This document shows, piece by piece, positions 44,372 to 54,183 of a stretch of DNA of 64,000 nucleotides (positions are counted from its first letter, which is position 1; each line of letters begins with the position of its first letter). This stretch comes from JACTOJ01 sp032335695. Its GTDB lineage: Bacteria; Bacillota; Clostridia; Clostridiales; Clostridiaceae. The position numbers were made by a program, and so were the translations under genes. The DNA lies in assembly GCF_032335695.1 (NCBI RefSeq), contig NZ_JACTOJ010000008.1:1-64000 (forward strand), written 5' to 3'. The notes below the pieces were generated by a model that saw nothing but the letters and a program-made list of their open reading frames with translations, was not told where the DNA came from and ran no database searches.

Positions 44372-47300
44372 CTATGCCTCCTTTTTTTTAAAATAGTTCT
44401 CTACTTTATTAATCTCTTCATCACTCAATTCATATATTTTGTATACCAAATTATCAATTTTACTATCTAATTTCATTTTATCCACTTTTTCATTTTCTTC
44501 TTGATTCATAGATAGTGCTTGTTCAACAAGTTCAATCATAAAATTCATAGTTTTCTCATTGGATAAGACTATTGGTATGTTTCTAACATCATTAACAAGA
44601 ATTTTAGGGAATATACCTTTGTTCGCTTTTGAAGATGTATTGTTATGATAAAATGAAATTAATTTTGAATTTATTAATCCTAAAACATATTTAGAATTTA
44701 TGCTATTAAAATTTATTATATTAATTATTGACGGTGTATTATAATATTCTTCACAAGTATAGCTCGCCAAAATTCTTGGGTTAGTTATTTCTCGAATTAG
44801 TATTCTTGGTTCTGTAAAAAACTCTTTTTTTCGTGGTGCTGCCAACCATTCTCCGTAGCTTATCCAAGTCTTTCCATTCCATCTTATACTATATCTGTTC
44901 AAATCCTTACCTTGAAGTTCCATTCTATAAGTATCATCTTTTTTAAAGTTTGAATGCCATATTCTATTTTTTATGGTTTCCTTACTATGCCCTCTATATT
45001 TATCATAAGGTATAAGACCTTGTGATATTTCTGTAAATTGGCTCAATGGTGTACTTAACTTCTTTATTTTATTAATTATACTTATAGTTTCTTCATCATG
45101 ATAAAATATATTTAGCCAATTATCTATATTATCATTCAAGTAATCCTTTGATACAATTTTAATTTTATCAATTATGTACACCGAATTATCTATCTTAGCG
45201 TTTATAAATTTGCAGTTAAAATTTGAATTATGTTCTTTTAGCAATGTCAAAATACAATTTCTAACAGTTGCAGATTCAAATACATCTATAGTTGATAAAT
45301 TATCAACATTAATAAAGCTCCAATTATTTATAATTTGTTTTCTAATTTTCTCTGCAAATACATTAGCCAATATGGTATTAGGTATTATATAACTGATTAT
45401 ACCTTTACTTCTTAAAAGTTCTTCAGTTTTACATACAAAATAATCAGCTGATTCATAATCAGGTACAGATGGATACTTTTTTTGTAGGAAATTTTTATTC
45501 TTCTTATCGAATTTCGCACCATATGGAGGATTGCCAATTACTACATCAAATCCTCCATTATCTTTAAATACTTTAGCAAATTCTAATTCCCAAATAAAAT
45601 AAGGTTTCATCTTTAATTTTTTCATTTCTTCATATTTTTTAAGTCCCTCTCTATTACCATCCTTAGTTAATTTGTACTCAATTAAATCATCTCTTATTTT
45701 ATCAATCTTTACTTTTATTTGTTTCTTTTTAGTTTCATCATCTTCACCAAACAACATGTCTTGATATTCGAACATTTCTTTAAGCATATCATCAGAATGA
45801 TCAATTAACAAGCTCATTTGCATGGTGCTAGCAATTTGACTATATGTTTCTGATTCTTCTTTTAAATTATTATTCTTATATTTATGAAGCAAACTTTCAT
45901 CAAACAATTTTATTCCTTCATATTCATCTACAAGACTGTTACCAACCATTATATTACAATCTAAATTCGGTAGTGGGTGTGGTTCTACATTTTCTTCATC
46001 AATCTCCTGTTCTACAACTACTGAAAGCCATAATCTAAGTTTTGCAATATCAACTGCACTTGGTTCTATATCAACAGCAAAAATACAATTTTTAATAGTA
46101 TCCCATTTCATTTTATATTGAGAACGCCACTTTCTTATAAATAATTCTCCGTATTTTCTATCCAACTTATTAGTTTTATCCAACCTAACTAAATATTCTG
46201 TAATATTATTTCTAGCTCTTACAATTTCATTAAGCATTCCAAGTGGAAATGCTCCTGAACCAACTGCTGGATCAGCTACCCTTATATTTTTTAGTGCTTC
46301 ATCAATTTGGACTATTTTATCAAAAACAGTCTGTTTTATTGTAAATTCTTTTCCATATCCAACATTACTTCTATTGTCTGCATCTCTAATCAATTCTCCA
46401 TAAAGAATAAATTCTCTTATATCCGCATAAGGTACATTAACTTTATTTACAAGGTAGTTTGTTAGACTCTCTTGGCACATATAATGAACTATTTCTCTTG
46501 GGGTATAAAAAGCTCCTTTAGACTTTCTGTCTTTTCCATCAAGCAAATTTTCAAATATCTTTCCTAACATTTCTGGATCTACAGCTACTTCTTTTTCAAG
46601 TGGCTCATCTTCATTCATTGTAAAATTATATCTATCAAATATATCTAATATACCATCTGCTTCTCTACCTTTTTCATCAATATTTGAAAAAATACTATTG
46701 GGAATTTCAAATTTAGCTTGCTTCCAATGATAACCCTCTAACGGTTCAAATAATCCTCCATTAAGGAATGGAATTTTACAATTAAAGTTTTTATAGTATT
46801 GATTCTTTCTCCTTTTATTTAGAGCCTCGTAAAAAAATGGTTCTAAATAATCATCAAAAAAATTTTTATTTTTATAGCTATTACAAAAGTCATAAATTCC
46901 TCTTATAAATTTTTTATCTCCGCTTCCCCAAGGCATATTAAATTCAGAGTTTATAAAACAATCAGATAACAAATTTGCTTCTTCAGCTTCTATAGAATAA
47001 AACGCTTTAATTGCCAACTTTACTTTGCCATCTTTTCCATTAATAAATAACTTTTTTAATATTTCTTTATGCTTATCATCTACCGCATTATATATTTCCA
47101 TAAACTGTGCTTTTTCTATGCTATGATTTTGTGGCATTATCCTAACACCAAGCCACCCTTTTTTCTGAAGAAAATATAAAAAGGCAAGTTGTCCCATAAG
47201 CTTTTTAGCAAATTGCTCTGAAAATTTATTAACTTCAAAGCCTAATACTAATGATTCGTTGATAAATGCTTCATCTTTCTCAAGATATTCTTTCAGATCA

Positions 47301-47893
47301 TAATATTTATTTTTGTATTGTTCAAAGAAGTCTTTAGTAACCTTTTCAACACTAAATGCAGCTTCTATTTCATCAAGCTTAGGATTATCCTTGTCATTCT
47401 CAAATATAGGATACAATTGTTTCTGTGCTGTATGGCTTGTCTCATTCTCACCTACAAGATAAGAATATCTCTTGGCAGGTGTTAAGTCCAATTCAAGTCC
47501 TTTTTCCTTAAATGTATAATCAAGTCTTACAAAAGAAAGCCTCCAGTTAACGTCCTCTTCTGAATAAAATGCTACTATAGCTGCTTCACAACCTTGCATA
47601 TCAAGTATTTTTGAAATGAAGTTTCTTTGAATACTTCTGGCTCTCTCTACTCCCTTTTCGCTTTTTAATTCAACTGCAAGAATAATTATTTTATTTCCTT
47701 CTGAATCATTAAATTTAGCAATATCATTATATGATAAAATATTATTCTCGTATTCTTTCCATATTCCAATATGTCGCTTTGCTGAAAGCATTTCTGGTTC
47801 ATTAAAAAACTCTCGTGTAAATCTTTTAAATTTATCTATATCAAATTTACTTTCAAATGTTTCCTTTAGTAGCTGAAGTTTTGCTGAAATCAT
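44372..47893 (-). CDS. Large Eco57I/PglX-like adenine methyltransferase (R-M type)
   Basis: Residues 440-800 contain an N6-adenine methyltransferase: GAFYTPREIVHYM (460-472), SAM motif DPAVGSGAFPLGML (541-554), and catalytic NPPYG (788-792). The N-terminal 150 residues are alpha/beta with IILAVELKSEKGVERA, possibly a degenerate PD-(D/E)xK nuclease. The C-terminal 350 resemble a target-recognition domain (QGLIPYDKYRGH, NRIWHSNF, WISYGEWLAAPR). It follows the PLD-helicase by 2 nt, so expression is coupled. Likely modification and recognition arm of a restriction-like defence system. Confidence 0.85.
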   Translation of the reverse strand: MISAKLQLLKETFESKFDIDKFKRFTREFFNEPEMLSAKRHIGIWKEYENNILSYNDIAKFNDSEGNKIIILAVELKSEKGVERARSIQRNFISKILDMQGCEAAIVAFYSEEDVNWRLSFVRLDYTFKEKGLELDLTPAKRYSYLVGENETSHTAQKQLYPIFENDKDNPKLDEIEAAFSVEKVTKDFFEQYKNKYYDLKEYLEKDEAFINESLVLGFEVNKFSEQFAKKLMGQLAFLYFLQKKGWLGVRIMPQNHSIEKAQFMEIYNAVDDKHKEILKKLFINGKDGKVKLAIKAFYSIEAEEANLLSDCFINSEFNMPWGSGDKKFIRGIYDFCNSYKNKNFFDDYLEPFFYEALNKRRKNQYYKNFNCKIPFLNGGLFEPLEGYHWKQAKFEIPNSIFSNIDEKGREADGILDIFDRYNFTMNEDEPLEKEVAVDPEMLGKIFENLLDGKDRKSKGAFYTPREIVHYMCQESLTNYLVNKVNVPYADIREFILYGELIRDADNRSNVGYGKEFTIKQTVFDKIVQIDEALKNIRVADPAVGSGAFPLGMLNEIVRARNNITEYLVRLDKTNKLDRKYGELFIRKWRSQYKMKWDTIKNCIFAVDIEPSAVDIAKLRLWLSVVVEQEIDEENVEPHPLPNLDCNIMVGNSLVDEYEGIKLFDESLLHKYKNNNLKEESETYSQIASTMQMSLLIDHSDDMLKEMFEYQDMLFGEDDETKKKQIKVKIDKIRDDLIEYKLTKDGNREGLKKYEEMKKLKMKPYFIWELEFAKVFKDNGGFDVVIGNPPYGAKFDKKNKNFLQKKYPSVPDYESADYFVCKTEELLRSKGIISYIIPNTILANVFAEKIRKQIINNWSFINVDNLSTIDVFESATVRNCILTLLKEHNSNFNCKFINAKIDNSVYIIDKIKIVSKDYLNDNIDNWLNIFYHDEETISIINKIKKLSTPLSQFTEISQGLIPYDKYRGHSKETIKNRIWHSNFKKDDTYRMELQGKDLNRYSIRWNGKTWISYGEWLAAPRKKEFFTEPRILIREITNPRILASYTCEEYYNTPSIINIINFNSINSKYVLGLINSKLISFYHNNTSSKANKGIFPKILVNDVRNIPIVLSNEKTMNFMIELVEQALSMNQEENEKVDKMKLDSKIDNLVYKIYELSDEEINKVENYFKKKEA

Positions 47894-47895
47894 AC

Positions 47896-50800
47896 CTACT
47901 CCTCACCCCTTTGTAAATACTCTGAAAGAATAACTTTTATATTCCCTTCAATGTTTTTCTTTTGTTTATTTTCTCTTTTCTCAAAGTAATTTTCTGGCAC
48001 AAGATTCTCTATTTCGTAATAAATCTTTATTGGGTCATTCATATTCTTTGTTACTTTTACAACTTCTTTGCTTATACTTGCAGGTATATTTCCATCTTCC
48101 CAAAGTTCTTGCAATTGTTTTATTTTCTTTTCCTGTTCATCAGTAAATGCTTTACATATTTTAAATATACCCTTTAATATTTTTATAATTTTTGCATCAT
48201 TACCTGTCTTAGTGGCATTTGTAGTATTTACAAATATTTCTTCATCAAATATATCTTCAAATTTTTCTTTATTAAGCTTTAAATGTTCAAAGTATTCTTT
48301 TTGAACTTTTAACTTTTTTTCTTCCTGAGTACATTTCAGATATTTCATAGCTTCAATAAATGTTAATTCTCTTATTTTTTGACCATCAGTTGCATAAAAC
48401 TTTTTTAAACTACCCTTTCTAAGAAATGATAATGTTACACTACTTTTTATACCTTGAATTCTTCTGCTACTCTTAGATTTTTTAGGTAATTTCTTTACTT
48501 TTTCAAAAAGCTTTTCGTCAGTATCTCTTATTTTTCTTATGAGACTTAAATATTCAAGTTCAGATTCTCCATAAACATCACTCTCATCAAAAATGTCATT
48601 ACTATTTAATTTTTGATATAATTTGTGAGATGAAACCTCCTCATCTTCTGACAAGTATTTAAAATCTTCTCCTAATGTGTCATGAAAAGCTTGTATTTTT
48701 AAAATAATATTTTCTTCCATTGATAGCTCTGCATTCGCCTGAGCTGCTGGGAAAAAGTTAAATACATAAATCCTGTCATGTTCCGTTCCTACACGATTTA
48801 TACGTCCTACTCTCTGCATTATCTTCGTTGGATTCCAAGGCAAATCATAATTCACAATTATATTTGCACGATGAAGATTAATTCCTTCTGCAAGTACATC
48901 GGTTGTAATCAAATATTGGATATCATCCTTTTTCTTACCTTGATAATTAGGATTAAAATTTGCTTCAATTTCATCTCTTTCATGTCTTGAACCTTGTCCA
49001 CTAAATGCGAGCACCTTTTCGGGGTATTTTTCTTCTAAATACAATCCTATATACTCAGCAGTTTCTTTAGATTCAGTGAAAATAATAATTTTTTTATTCT
49101 TAAGCGTTTTATTGTTTTCAAGTTCAAATAAGAATTGTTCTTTCTTTGGATCATCAATTATTTCTTCCCACTGATCATGAAGTAGTTTTAAAAATAGCAA
49201 ATCCTGCTTTAATGCTGAAATAAAGTCTTCACGAAATTCATTTATTTTATAGTGCTGAACTCTATTCTCATCAACAAACTCCATCAGTTTTTCGTCATCA
49301 CCATTATCTAAAAGATCATAAACATCTATCTTTTTACTTATATAAACATCACCTTTTGAACACATATCTATAAATTGCTCATAAGATTTTATAAATCTAT
49401 TTAAAGTTTTCTTAAATGCTTCAAAGCTACTTTCCAGCCTTTTAATAAGAATAGATTTCATAAATCCGCCCATATTTTTTTGTGATACCATTTGAGATGC
49501 TATGTCCTTATCTATCTTTTTAAGATATGTAAGTGGTTGATATCTTGAATAATTCATACTTTTAATAACTGAAATTGTATAATTAAATACCTTTTCAATC
49601 TCGTCTTTGTATATGTAAACTATTTTTTCAGGTGTACTAAGTTGTGGAAATCTAAGTCCTTGTCTTTCAAGGTCATCCTTGTAAAATTCTATTATTTCCT
49701 TACGTGTTCTTCTTATCATTACATTTCTAAGCACTTGGTCTCTTATTATTTCTGAATTTGCTTTTAATGCATCGGAGTATTCTTTTGTACCTCTCTCTAA
49801 TTTTTTAAGTTGGCTATCTAATTTATTAAAAAATGCTTCAATATTTTTATCATTTGGTATTATGGTACTGTTGTTTTTAGGCTGGAATAAATATATTTGA
49901 TTTGCTATATCTGTTGAAAAATTATTCTGAGGTGTTGCTGTAATTAATACTACTTTTTTGTTGTAACAAATCTCATGAAGTTTTTGAAAACTCTCTGTCT
50001 TTCCATTTCTAAATCTATGTGCTTCATCTATAAAAACATATTTTGTATTTTTCATAATATCATTATCATTAATAATATCATCAAGTTTTCCAAGAGATTC
50101 AACCTCAGCTGATACCTCAAATTGATGTAAGGTTTTTTCCCAGTAATCTTTAAGTACAGGTGGACATATTACAAGTTTCCTTCCCTTTAATCTTTGCATA
50201 AGCATTGCACAAATATAAGTTTTTCCAAGTCCAACTACATCCGAAATAAACACTCCATCATAAGAATCTAATGTCTTTTTTGCCTGTATTACAGCATCAG
50301 TTTGATATTGAAGTTTCATGAAATTTTCAGGAAGCATTTCAACCCATACATCGTTTTTATCTTCATTGATTTCTTCCTTAAAATATTCGTAAAGAGTTTT
50401 TAGAAATAATTCATATGGTTTTATATCATCTCTAATCCATGTATCCTTGTTAATTGTTTCTATATATTCTTCAGTTATATCAATGCTTCTACTCCATAAT
50501 TCTTCAAACTTTTCTAAAGCAAAATCTACGTCCCTGCTATCTTTAAGTTCAACATTAAATTCCAGATTATTTACAAGCCCTGCCTGTGAAAAATTACTTG
50601 AACCTGTTATAACTGATCCATAGCTATCAGGACACTTGTCCATATCTTTTCTCATGATATAAACTTTTGCATGAATAGGACTTTCAGGATATATTCTCAT
50701 TTGAAGTTTTCCAGATTGTAACCATTTAATAAAAATTTTAATTCCTTGCTCAACCTTAAAACTATCTTCTGAATTTTCCATTTCATCCTGTATATTATCC

Positions 50801-51099
50801 TTAAATTCACCCTTTACTTCTTTATGAGACATTTCAAAAGATAATTGTTCTTCTTTTGACTTTTGAATTATTTGAACGGTTTTTCCATCTACATTTAAAC
50901 CAACCAATATTCTTATATTCTCTATGTCTTTCATAGCAGGATACATTAAATAAAAGCCACTAGTTCTGAAATAACCTACAAGTACATCAAAAAATTTTGT
51001 ATTTGATTTTAATATTTTTGAAAATCTATCATATAAATTTCTATCTGGTTCATTTGTAAAAAATGTCAAGTCATTATGATGTTCCAATAATTTCCCCAC
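47896..51099 (-). CDS. PLD-nuclease/SNF2-type helicase fusion
   Basis: Residues 1-205 form a phospholipase-D-like nuclease domain with HAKVYI (His143, Lys145) and GSSNFSQAGL (166-175). Residues 265-760 are an SF2 helicase: DVVGLGKTY (Walker A, 287-295), DEAH (358-361), SATPQ-type motif III as ITATPQNN near 389, and a C-terminal lobe with TTDVLAEGINL and QRVGRINRVG. The remaining 300 residues are helical. It is the motor and nuclease partner of the next gene. Start GTG 51099 or TTG 51087 after GAGGTGGGG. Confidence 0.87.
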   Translation of the reverse strand: MGKLLEHHNDLTFFTNEPDRNLYDRFSKILKSNTKFFDVLVGYFRTSGFYLMYPAMKDIENIRILVGLNVDGKTVQIIQKSKEEQLSFEMSHKEVKGEFKDNIQDEMENSEDSFKVEQGIKIFIKWLQSGKLQMRIYPESPIHAKVYIMRKDMDKCPDSYGSVITGSSNFSQAGLVNNLEFNVELKDSRDVDFALEKFEELWSRSIDITEEYIETINKDTWIRDDIKPYELFLKTLYEYFKEEINEDKNDVWVEMLPENFMKLQYQTDAVIQAKKTLDSYDGVFISDVVGLGKTYICAMLMQRLKGRKLVICPPVLKDYWEKTLHQFEVSAEVESLGKLDDIINDNDIMKNTKYVFIDEAHRFRNGKTESFQKLHEICYNKKVVLITATPQNNFSTDIANQIYLFQPKNNSTIIPNDKNIEAFFNKLDSQLKKLERGTKEYSDALKANSEIIRDQVLRNVMIRRTRKEIIEFYKDDLERQGLRFPQLSTPEKIVYIYKDEIEKVFNYTISVIKSMNYSRYQPLTYLKKIDKDIASQMVSQKNMGGFMKSILIKRLESSFEAFKKTLNRFIKSYEQFIDMCSKGDVYISKKIDVYDLLDNGDDEKLMEFVDENRVQHYKINEFREDFISALKQDLLFLKLLHDQWEEIIDDPKKEQFLFELENNKTLKNKKIIIFTESKETAEYIGLYLEEKYPEKVLAFSGQGSRHERDEIEANFNPNYQGKKKDDIQYLITTDVLAEGINLHRANIIVNYDLPWNPTKIMQRVGRINRVGTEHDRIYVFNFFPAAQANAELSMEENIILKIQAFHDTLGEDFKYLSEDEEVSSHKLYQKLNSNDIFDESDVYGESELEYLSLIRKIRDTDEKLFEKVKKLPKKSKSSRRIQGIKSSVTLSFLRKGSLKKFYATDGQKIRELTFIEAMKYLKCTQEEKKLKVQKEYFEHLKLNKEKFEDIFDEEIFVNTTNATKTGNDAKIIKILKGIFKICKAFTDEQEKKIKQLQELWEDGNIPASISKEVVKVTKNMNDPIKIYYEIENLVPENYFEKRENKQKKNIEGNIKVILSEYLQRGEE

Positions 51100-51247
51100 C
51101 TCTCATAAGCAATATGTCTACATAGTTCAACTCCAATTTTATTACTTTTTTTACTATTAATCAACCTATTATAAGCATTGTGCTTATACAATTCATTCTT
51201 AAAAATTATTGAAATTGCTAAACTTATATAAAAGGATGGATTTGGTT

Positions 51248-51580
51248 ATGGGATTAGATTATAAAAAGATTGGAACTAGGATAAAAGAAGAAAGATTAAA
51301 ATTAAATATCTCTCAAGAAAAGCTTGCAGAAATGATTGATATGTCAAAAGAACATGTGAGTCACATAGAATGTGGAACAACAAAATTAAGCCTTCCAACT
51401 CTTGTAAAAATATGCAATACACTTGGGATTACACCTGATTTAATACTTTTAGATTCTATATATAAATCTAAAGAATACTTAAAAGATGAATTAGCTAATT
51501 TAACCAAGAATTGTAGTGAATTAGATTTTAAACTTATCGTTGAAACATCCAAAGCCATAATTAGTGTAAATAAAAAATAA
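51248..51580 (+). CDS. XRE-family transcriptional regulator
   Basis: The N-terminal HTH is clear: IGTRIKEERLKLNISQEKLA, MSKEHVSHIECG, then LPTLVKICNTLGITPDLIL. A 40-residue helical C terminus follows. It is divergent from the PLD-helicase operon with a roughly 150-bp shared upstream region, so it is the likely repressor of that operon (controller protein analogue). ATG 51248 is chosen by an AAAGGA site; an upstream ATG at 51209 is in frame. Confidence 0.85.
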   Translation: MGLDYKKIGTRIKEERLKLNISQEKLAEMIDMSKEHVSHIECGTTKLSLPTLVKICNTLGITPDLILLDSIYKSKEYLKDELANLTKNCSELDFKLIVETSKAIISVNKK

Positions 51581-51596
51581 ATGTAGACATAATAAA

Positions 51597-51618
51597 AGCA
51601 TCTGACTCAACAGATGCT
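51597..51618. terminator. Hairpin between convergent XRE and ParA-type genes
   Basis: AGCATCTG ACTCAA CAGATGCT, an 8-bp perfect stem between two convergent stop codons. T tracts are weak. Confidence 0.5.
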
Positions 51619-51642
51619 CTATAGTATTAAAAAAATATAACT

Positions 51643-52752
51643 TTATTCTAAAGTTTTTATCCTTTCTAATAAATCTTTTACGAAATTAATATATGCTTGC
51701 TTTGTGTTTTCATAAACCTTTCTATTCCCCCTTATTGTAGCTGAATCTTCTATTTCTAAATTGTCTAAACTTGGTATCTTCCATATTGGATTTTTATATT
51801 TTTGTGCCATTCCTGGTAATGTATTATGCGAATGCATTACATTTTTTAGACCTATTGGAGTATTTATCATATCATCCGTCAAATGTTTTCTAACATCATT
51901 GCTTATATAATTTTTTATAGTATCTGGTATTTGTTTTGCGTAATTATAATGTGATTGTGCTAATTCCCAAGGATTGTTATTATTCCCATTATATTTTTTT
52001 GCATTATAAATTGTAAATCCAAGGAATTTTACAAATTCTTTAGGAAACTGTTTTCTTTTTTGACTTGAAATTAAATTGTATATGGCATCAAAATCTTTTT
52101 TCCAACTTGCTAATGAACTACCTATATTCTTTATTCCATACATTGAAAACATATCTGGCAACGCTGGAATTAAAAAACCATCAACTGTAGAAATAATAAC
52201 TTTATTTAATACTCCTAAACTAGGTGATGTATCCACTACCACAAAATCAAAATCATAAATTCTAGCATAATCACAAGCCAAGCTTCTAATCTTAGTTATA
52301 GTCCTTATTGCTAACGGGTCTCCTACATATGCTTCTGTCCACCTAGATGATATTTTATTTTCATACATATGTAATGTTAATCTGCCAGGAATTATATTTA
52401 ATTTATCTGTAATTACAAATGGTGGCGGTAAAATTTCCAAATCTCCTGTTCCTTCTTCTGTTGGCTTTAATAAATAATGAATAGTTCTTGGTTCTCTATT
52501 CATTTCTAAGAATTCATTTTCTGAAAGTTCTTTCTTAGCAGCATCAAATCCTGTTTCAATAAATTCATCTTCTTTTTTCCATATATCATGTAGTTGTTCT
52601 ATATCAATTCCATGTATGGTTAAATTACATTGAGGATCAAGGTCTATCATCAGAACTTTATATCCAATTTCAGTAAGTGCATATGCCATATGATATGACA
52701 ATGTTGTTTTTCCAACGCCTCCTTTGTTATTGAATACAGAAATTATTTTCAT
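51643..52752 (-). CDS. ParA/Soj-family ATPase
   Basis: MKIISVFNNKGGVGKTTLSYHMA is the deviant Walker A motif of ParA ATPases. LMIDLDPQCNLT is motif A', and FDFVVVDTSPSLG is Walker B. The protein is about 369 residues, longer than Soj, with an insert around 70-110. No ParB gene adjoins; the upstream partner is the 298-codon gene. It could serve partitioning of an excised circle or form an ATPase-plus-effector cargo pair. Start 52752 behind GGGGGAGA. Confidence 0.88.
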   Translation of the reverse strand: MKIISVFNNKGGVGKTTLSYHMAYALTEIGYKVLMIDLDPQCNLTIHGIDIEQLHDIWKKEDEFIETGFDAAKKELSENEFLEMNREPRTIHYLLKPTEEGTGDLEILPPPFVITDKLNIIPGRLTLHMYENKISSRWTEAYVGDPLAIRTITKIRSLACDYARIYDFDFVVVDTSPSLGVLNKVIISTVDGFLIPALPDMFSMYGIKNIGSSLASWKKDFDAIYNLISSQKRKQFPKEFVKFLGFTIYNAKKYNGNNNNPWELAQSHYNYAKQIPDTIKNYISNDVRKHLTDDMINTPIGLKNVMHSHNTLPGMAQKYKNPIWKIPSLDNLEIEDSATIRGNRKVYENTKQAYINFVKDLLERIKTLE

Positions 52753-52910
52753 TAACATCTCCCCCATCCCAATTTTAGAAAATACTTTTTCAGGTTTATT
52801 CTTGTTATGACATCTTATAGTTAAAAAGCAAGAAATTATAGTATTGTTCCTTTTTCATCAGAGTAAGCACTCTCAAACAATATCTTGTACATTAATTTTC
52901 ACTTTCTAAT

Positions 52911-53807
52911 TTAAGATAAAATACTTTTTCTTAGAATTGCTTCTTGCACGCCTATACTTACTCCATTTAGAGTTACTTTATCTGCCGTTGCTTCACTATT
53001 ATACCAATACTTTATGTAATCATAATACTCATCTACTTCATATTGATCAATTCCCATATTTCCAGGATAAGCTATAGAATTTTCAAGTTTAATTCTTTGC
53101 TCATTAGTAATTTCAGATTTGTTATACATTTTTTTTATAATATCCATACAGTAATCATAACTATGAATATTATCTTTATGCCTTAACATTGTAATTACCG
53201 ATTCATATTTGTCTTGTAAAATTGGGCTGATTATTTCCTTTATCTCATTACCTTTGATAGCTTTAACTTGAACTCCAGCTCTTATTGAAGTGCCAACAAC
53301 AGTTGCCTCCTCATATGCTCCTACTTTATCATTAAATCTTAAAAAAATAACATCAAATTTTCTACTTGTTGGTTCATAAAACAATGGATATTTTTCCCTC
53401 GTTTCTTTATGACCTAGTCCTATAGGAAAATATTGATTCAATATTTCTAATTGCAATCGCTCTCTTCTTGTTGTCCATTTAAAAAGCTTAAAGAAAAAAT
53501 TACTATCAACTTTAGCCTTTCTAACAACATATGCTTCATATATAAACCCAGCAATAACACTAAGTTCTTGCTGAATAATCACTTGAAGTCTCCCATTATT
53601 CATAGTGAAATGTCCTGTTTTAATCCCATCTTCAATTAAACTTGGCAGCCATTTTTCTCTCAGAATTTTAGCTTTTTCATCATCAGATAAATCTGGATGT
53701 TTGTAATCCATATACTTTATAACATCATCCAATCCAGCTTCTACTATTCTTTTTATTATTGTATTAACTTGTTTAGGTTTATCTATAATAGTAACTATCG
53801 TATTCAC
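52911..53807 (-). CDS. Protein of unknown function, possible nuclease fold, paired with ParA
   Basis: The helical N-terminal 130 residues include DYKHPDLSDDEKAKILREKW. The middle reads FDVIFLRF...YEEATVVGTSIRAGVQVKAI, an Asp...Glu...Gln-x-Lys arrangement similar to PD-(D/E)xK strands, although the spacing is not diagnostic. The C terminus has YDYIKYWYNSEATADKV. The first start available is GTG 53807, directly after a stop and with a weak ribosome site. Upstream of ParA on the same strand. Confidence 0.45.
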   Translation of the reverse strand: MNTIVTIIDKPKQVNTIIKRIVEAGLDDVIKYMDYKHPDLSDDEKAKILREKWLPSLIEDGIKTGHFTMNNGRLQVIIQQELSVIAGFIYEAYVVRKAKVDSNFFFKLFKWTTRRERLQLEILNQYFPIGLGHKETREKYPLFYEPTSRKFDVIFLRFNDKVGAYEEATVVGTSIRAGVQVKAIKGNEIKEIISPILQDKYESVITMLRHKDNIHSYDYCMDIIKKMYNKSEITNEQRIKLENSIAYPGNMGIDQYEVDEYYDYIKYWYNSEATADKVTLNGVSIGVQEAILRKSILS

Positions 53808-53983
53808 CTTCTAACATAAGCAATTATACCTAACTTATGTTTATTATTCTACTATTCTTTTTATCTTTCTTCAATCTACAAAAAATTTTATCATTCTATG
53901 ATAAAAGCTAATACTCAAAATAAATCTTCTAAGTTTTTTATAGCAAATACACAAATATTACCAAGCAATGAATTTTAGGTATA

Positions 53984-54018
53984 ACAAAAGCACTCAACCC
54001 TTTTAAGAATTGAATGCC
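53984..54018 (-). terminator. Terminator beyond recombinase 2 and the RlmD-type tail
   Basis: GCATTCAA TTCTTAAAAGGG TTGAGTGC followed by TTTTG on the minus strand. It ends transcripts coming from recombinase 2. The remaining gap 53808-53983 shows no gene. Confidence 0.6.
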
Positions 54019-54054
54019 CTTTATTATATACTTAAACCTTTATTAAATTCTATT

Positions 54055-54183
54055 CTAAACTTCCGTTACCACTTCAGCCTTAACCTTGCCCTTAATTTCC
54101 TTATCGTAGTACTCCTTATTATATAGTAGTACGCACGTCTCCACGTGTGTGGAGTTCGCTATAGGAACACACTTCTTTGTCAT
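54055..54183 (-). other. Attachment core B with RlmD-type replacement tail
   Basis: In the frame +1 to recombinase 2, an ORF from ATG 54183 reads through STHVETCVLLYNKEYYDKEI to a TAG at 54055-54057. HVETCVLL is the RlmD C-terminal motif and the core GTGGAGACG is at 54136-54144. The 22 residues after the core are what an interrupted rlmD would use as a new C terminus if its 5' part were joined here. This therefore looks like the left attachment half of the larger element, now abutting recombinase 2. Confidence 0.6.

Noticed and set aside
44372..51099. DISARM or BREX assignment for the helicase-methyltransferase operon
   Set aside because: DUF1998 proteins (DrmA/DrmB) and BrxC/BrxZ-type partners are absent; only general PLD, helicase and methyltransferase domains are shared.
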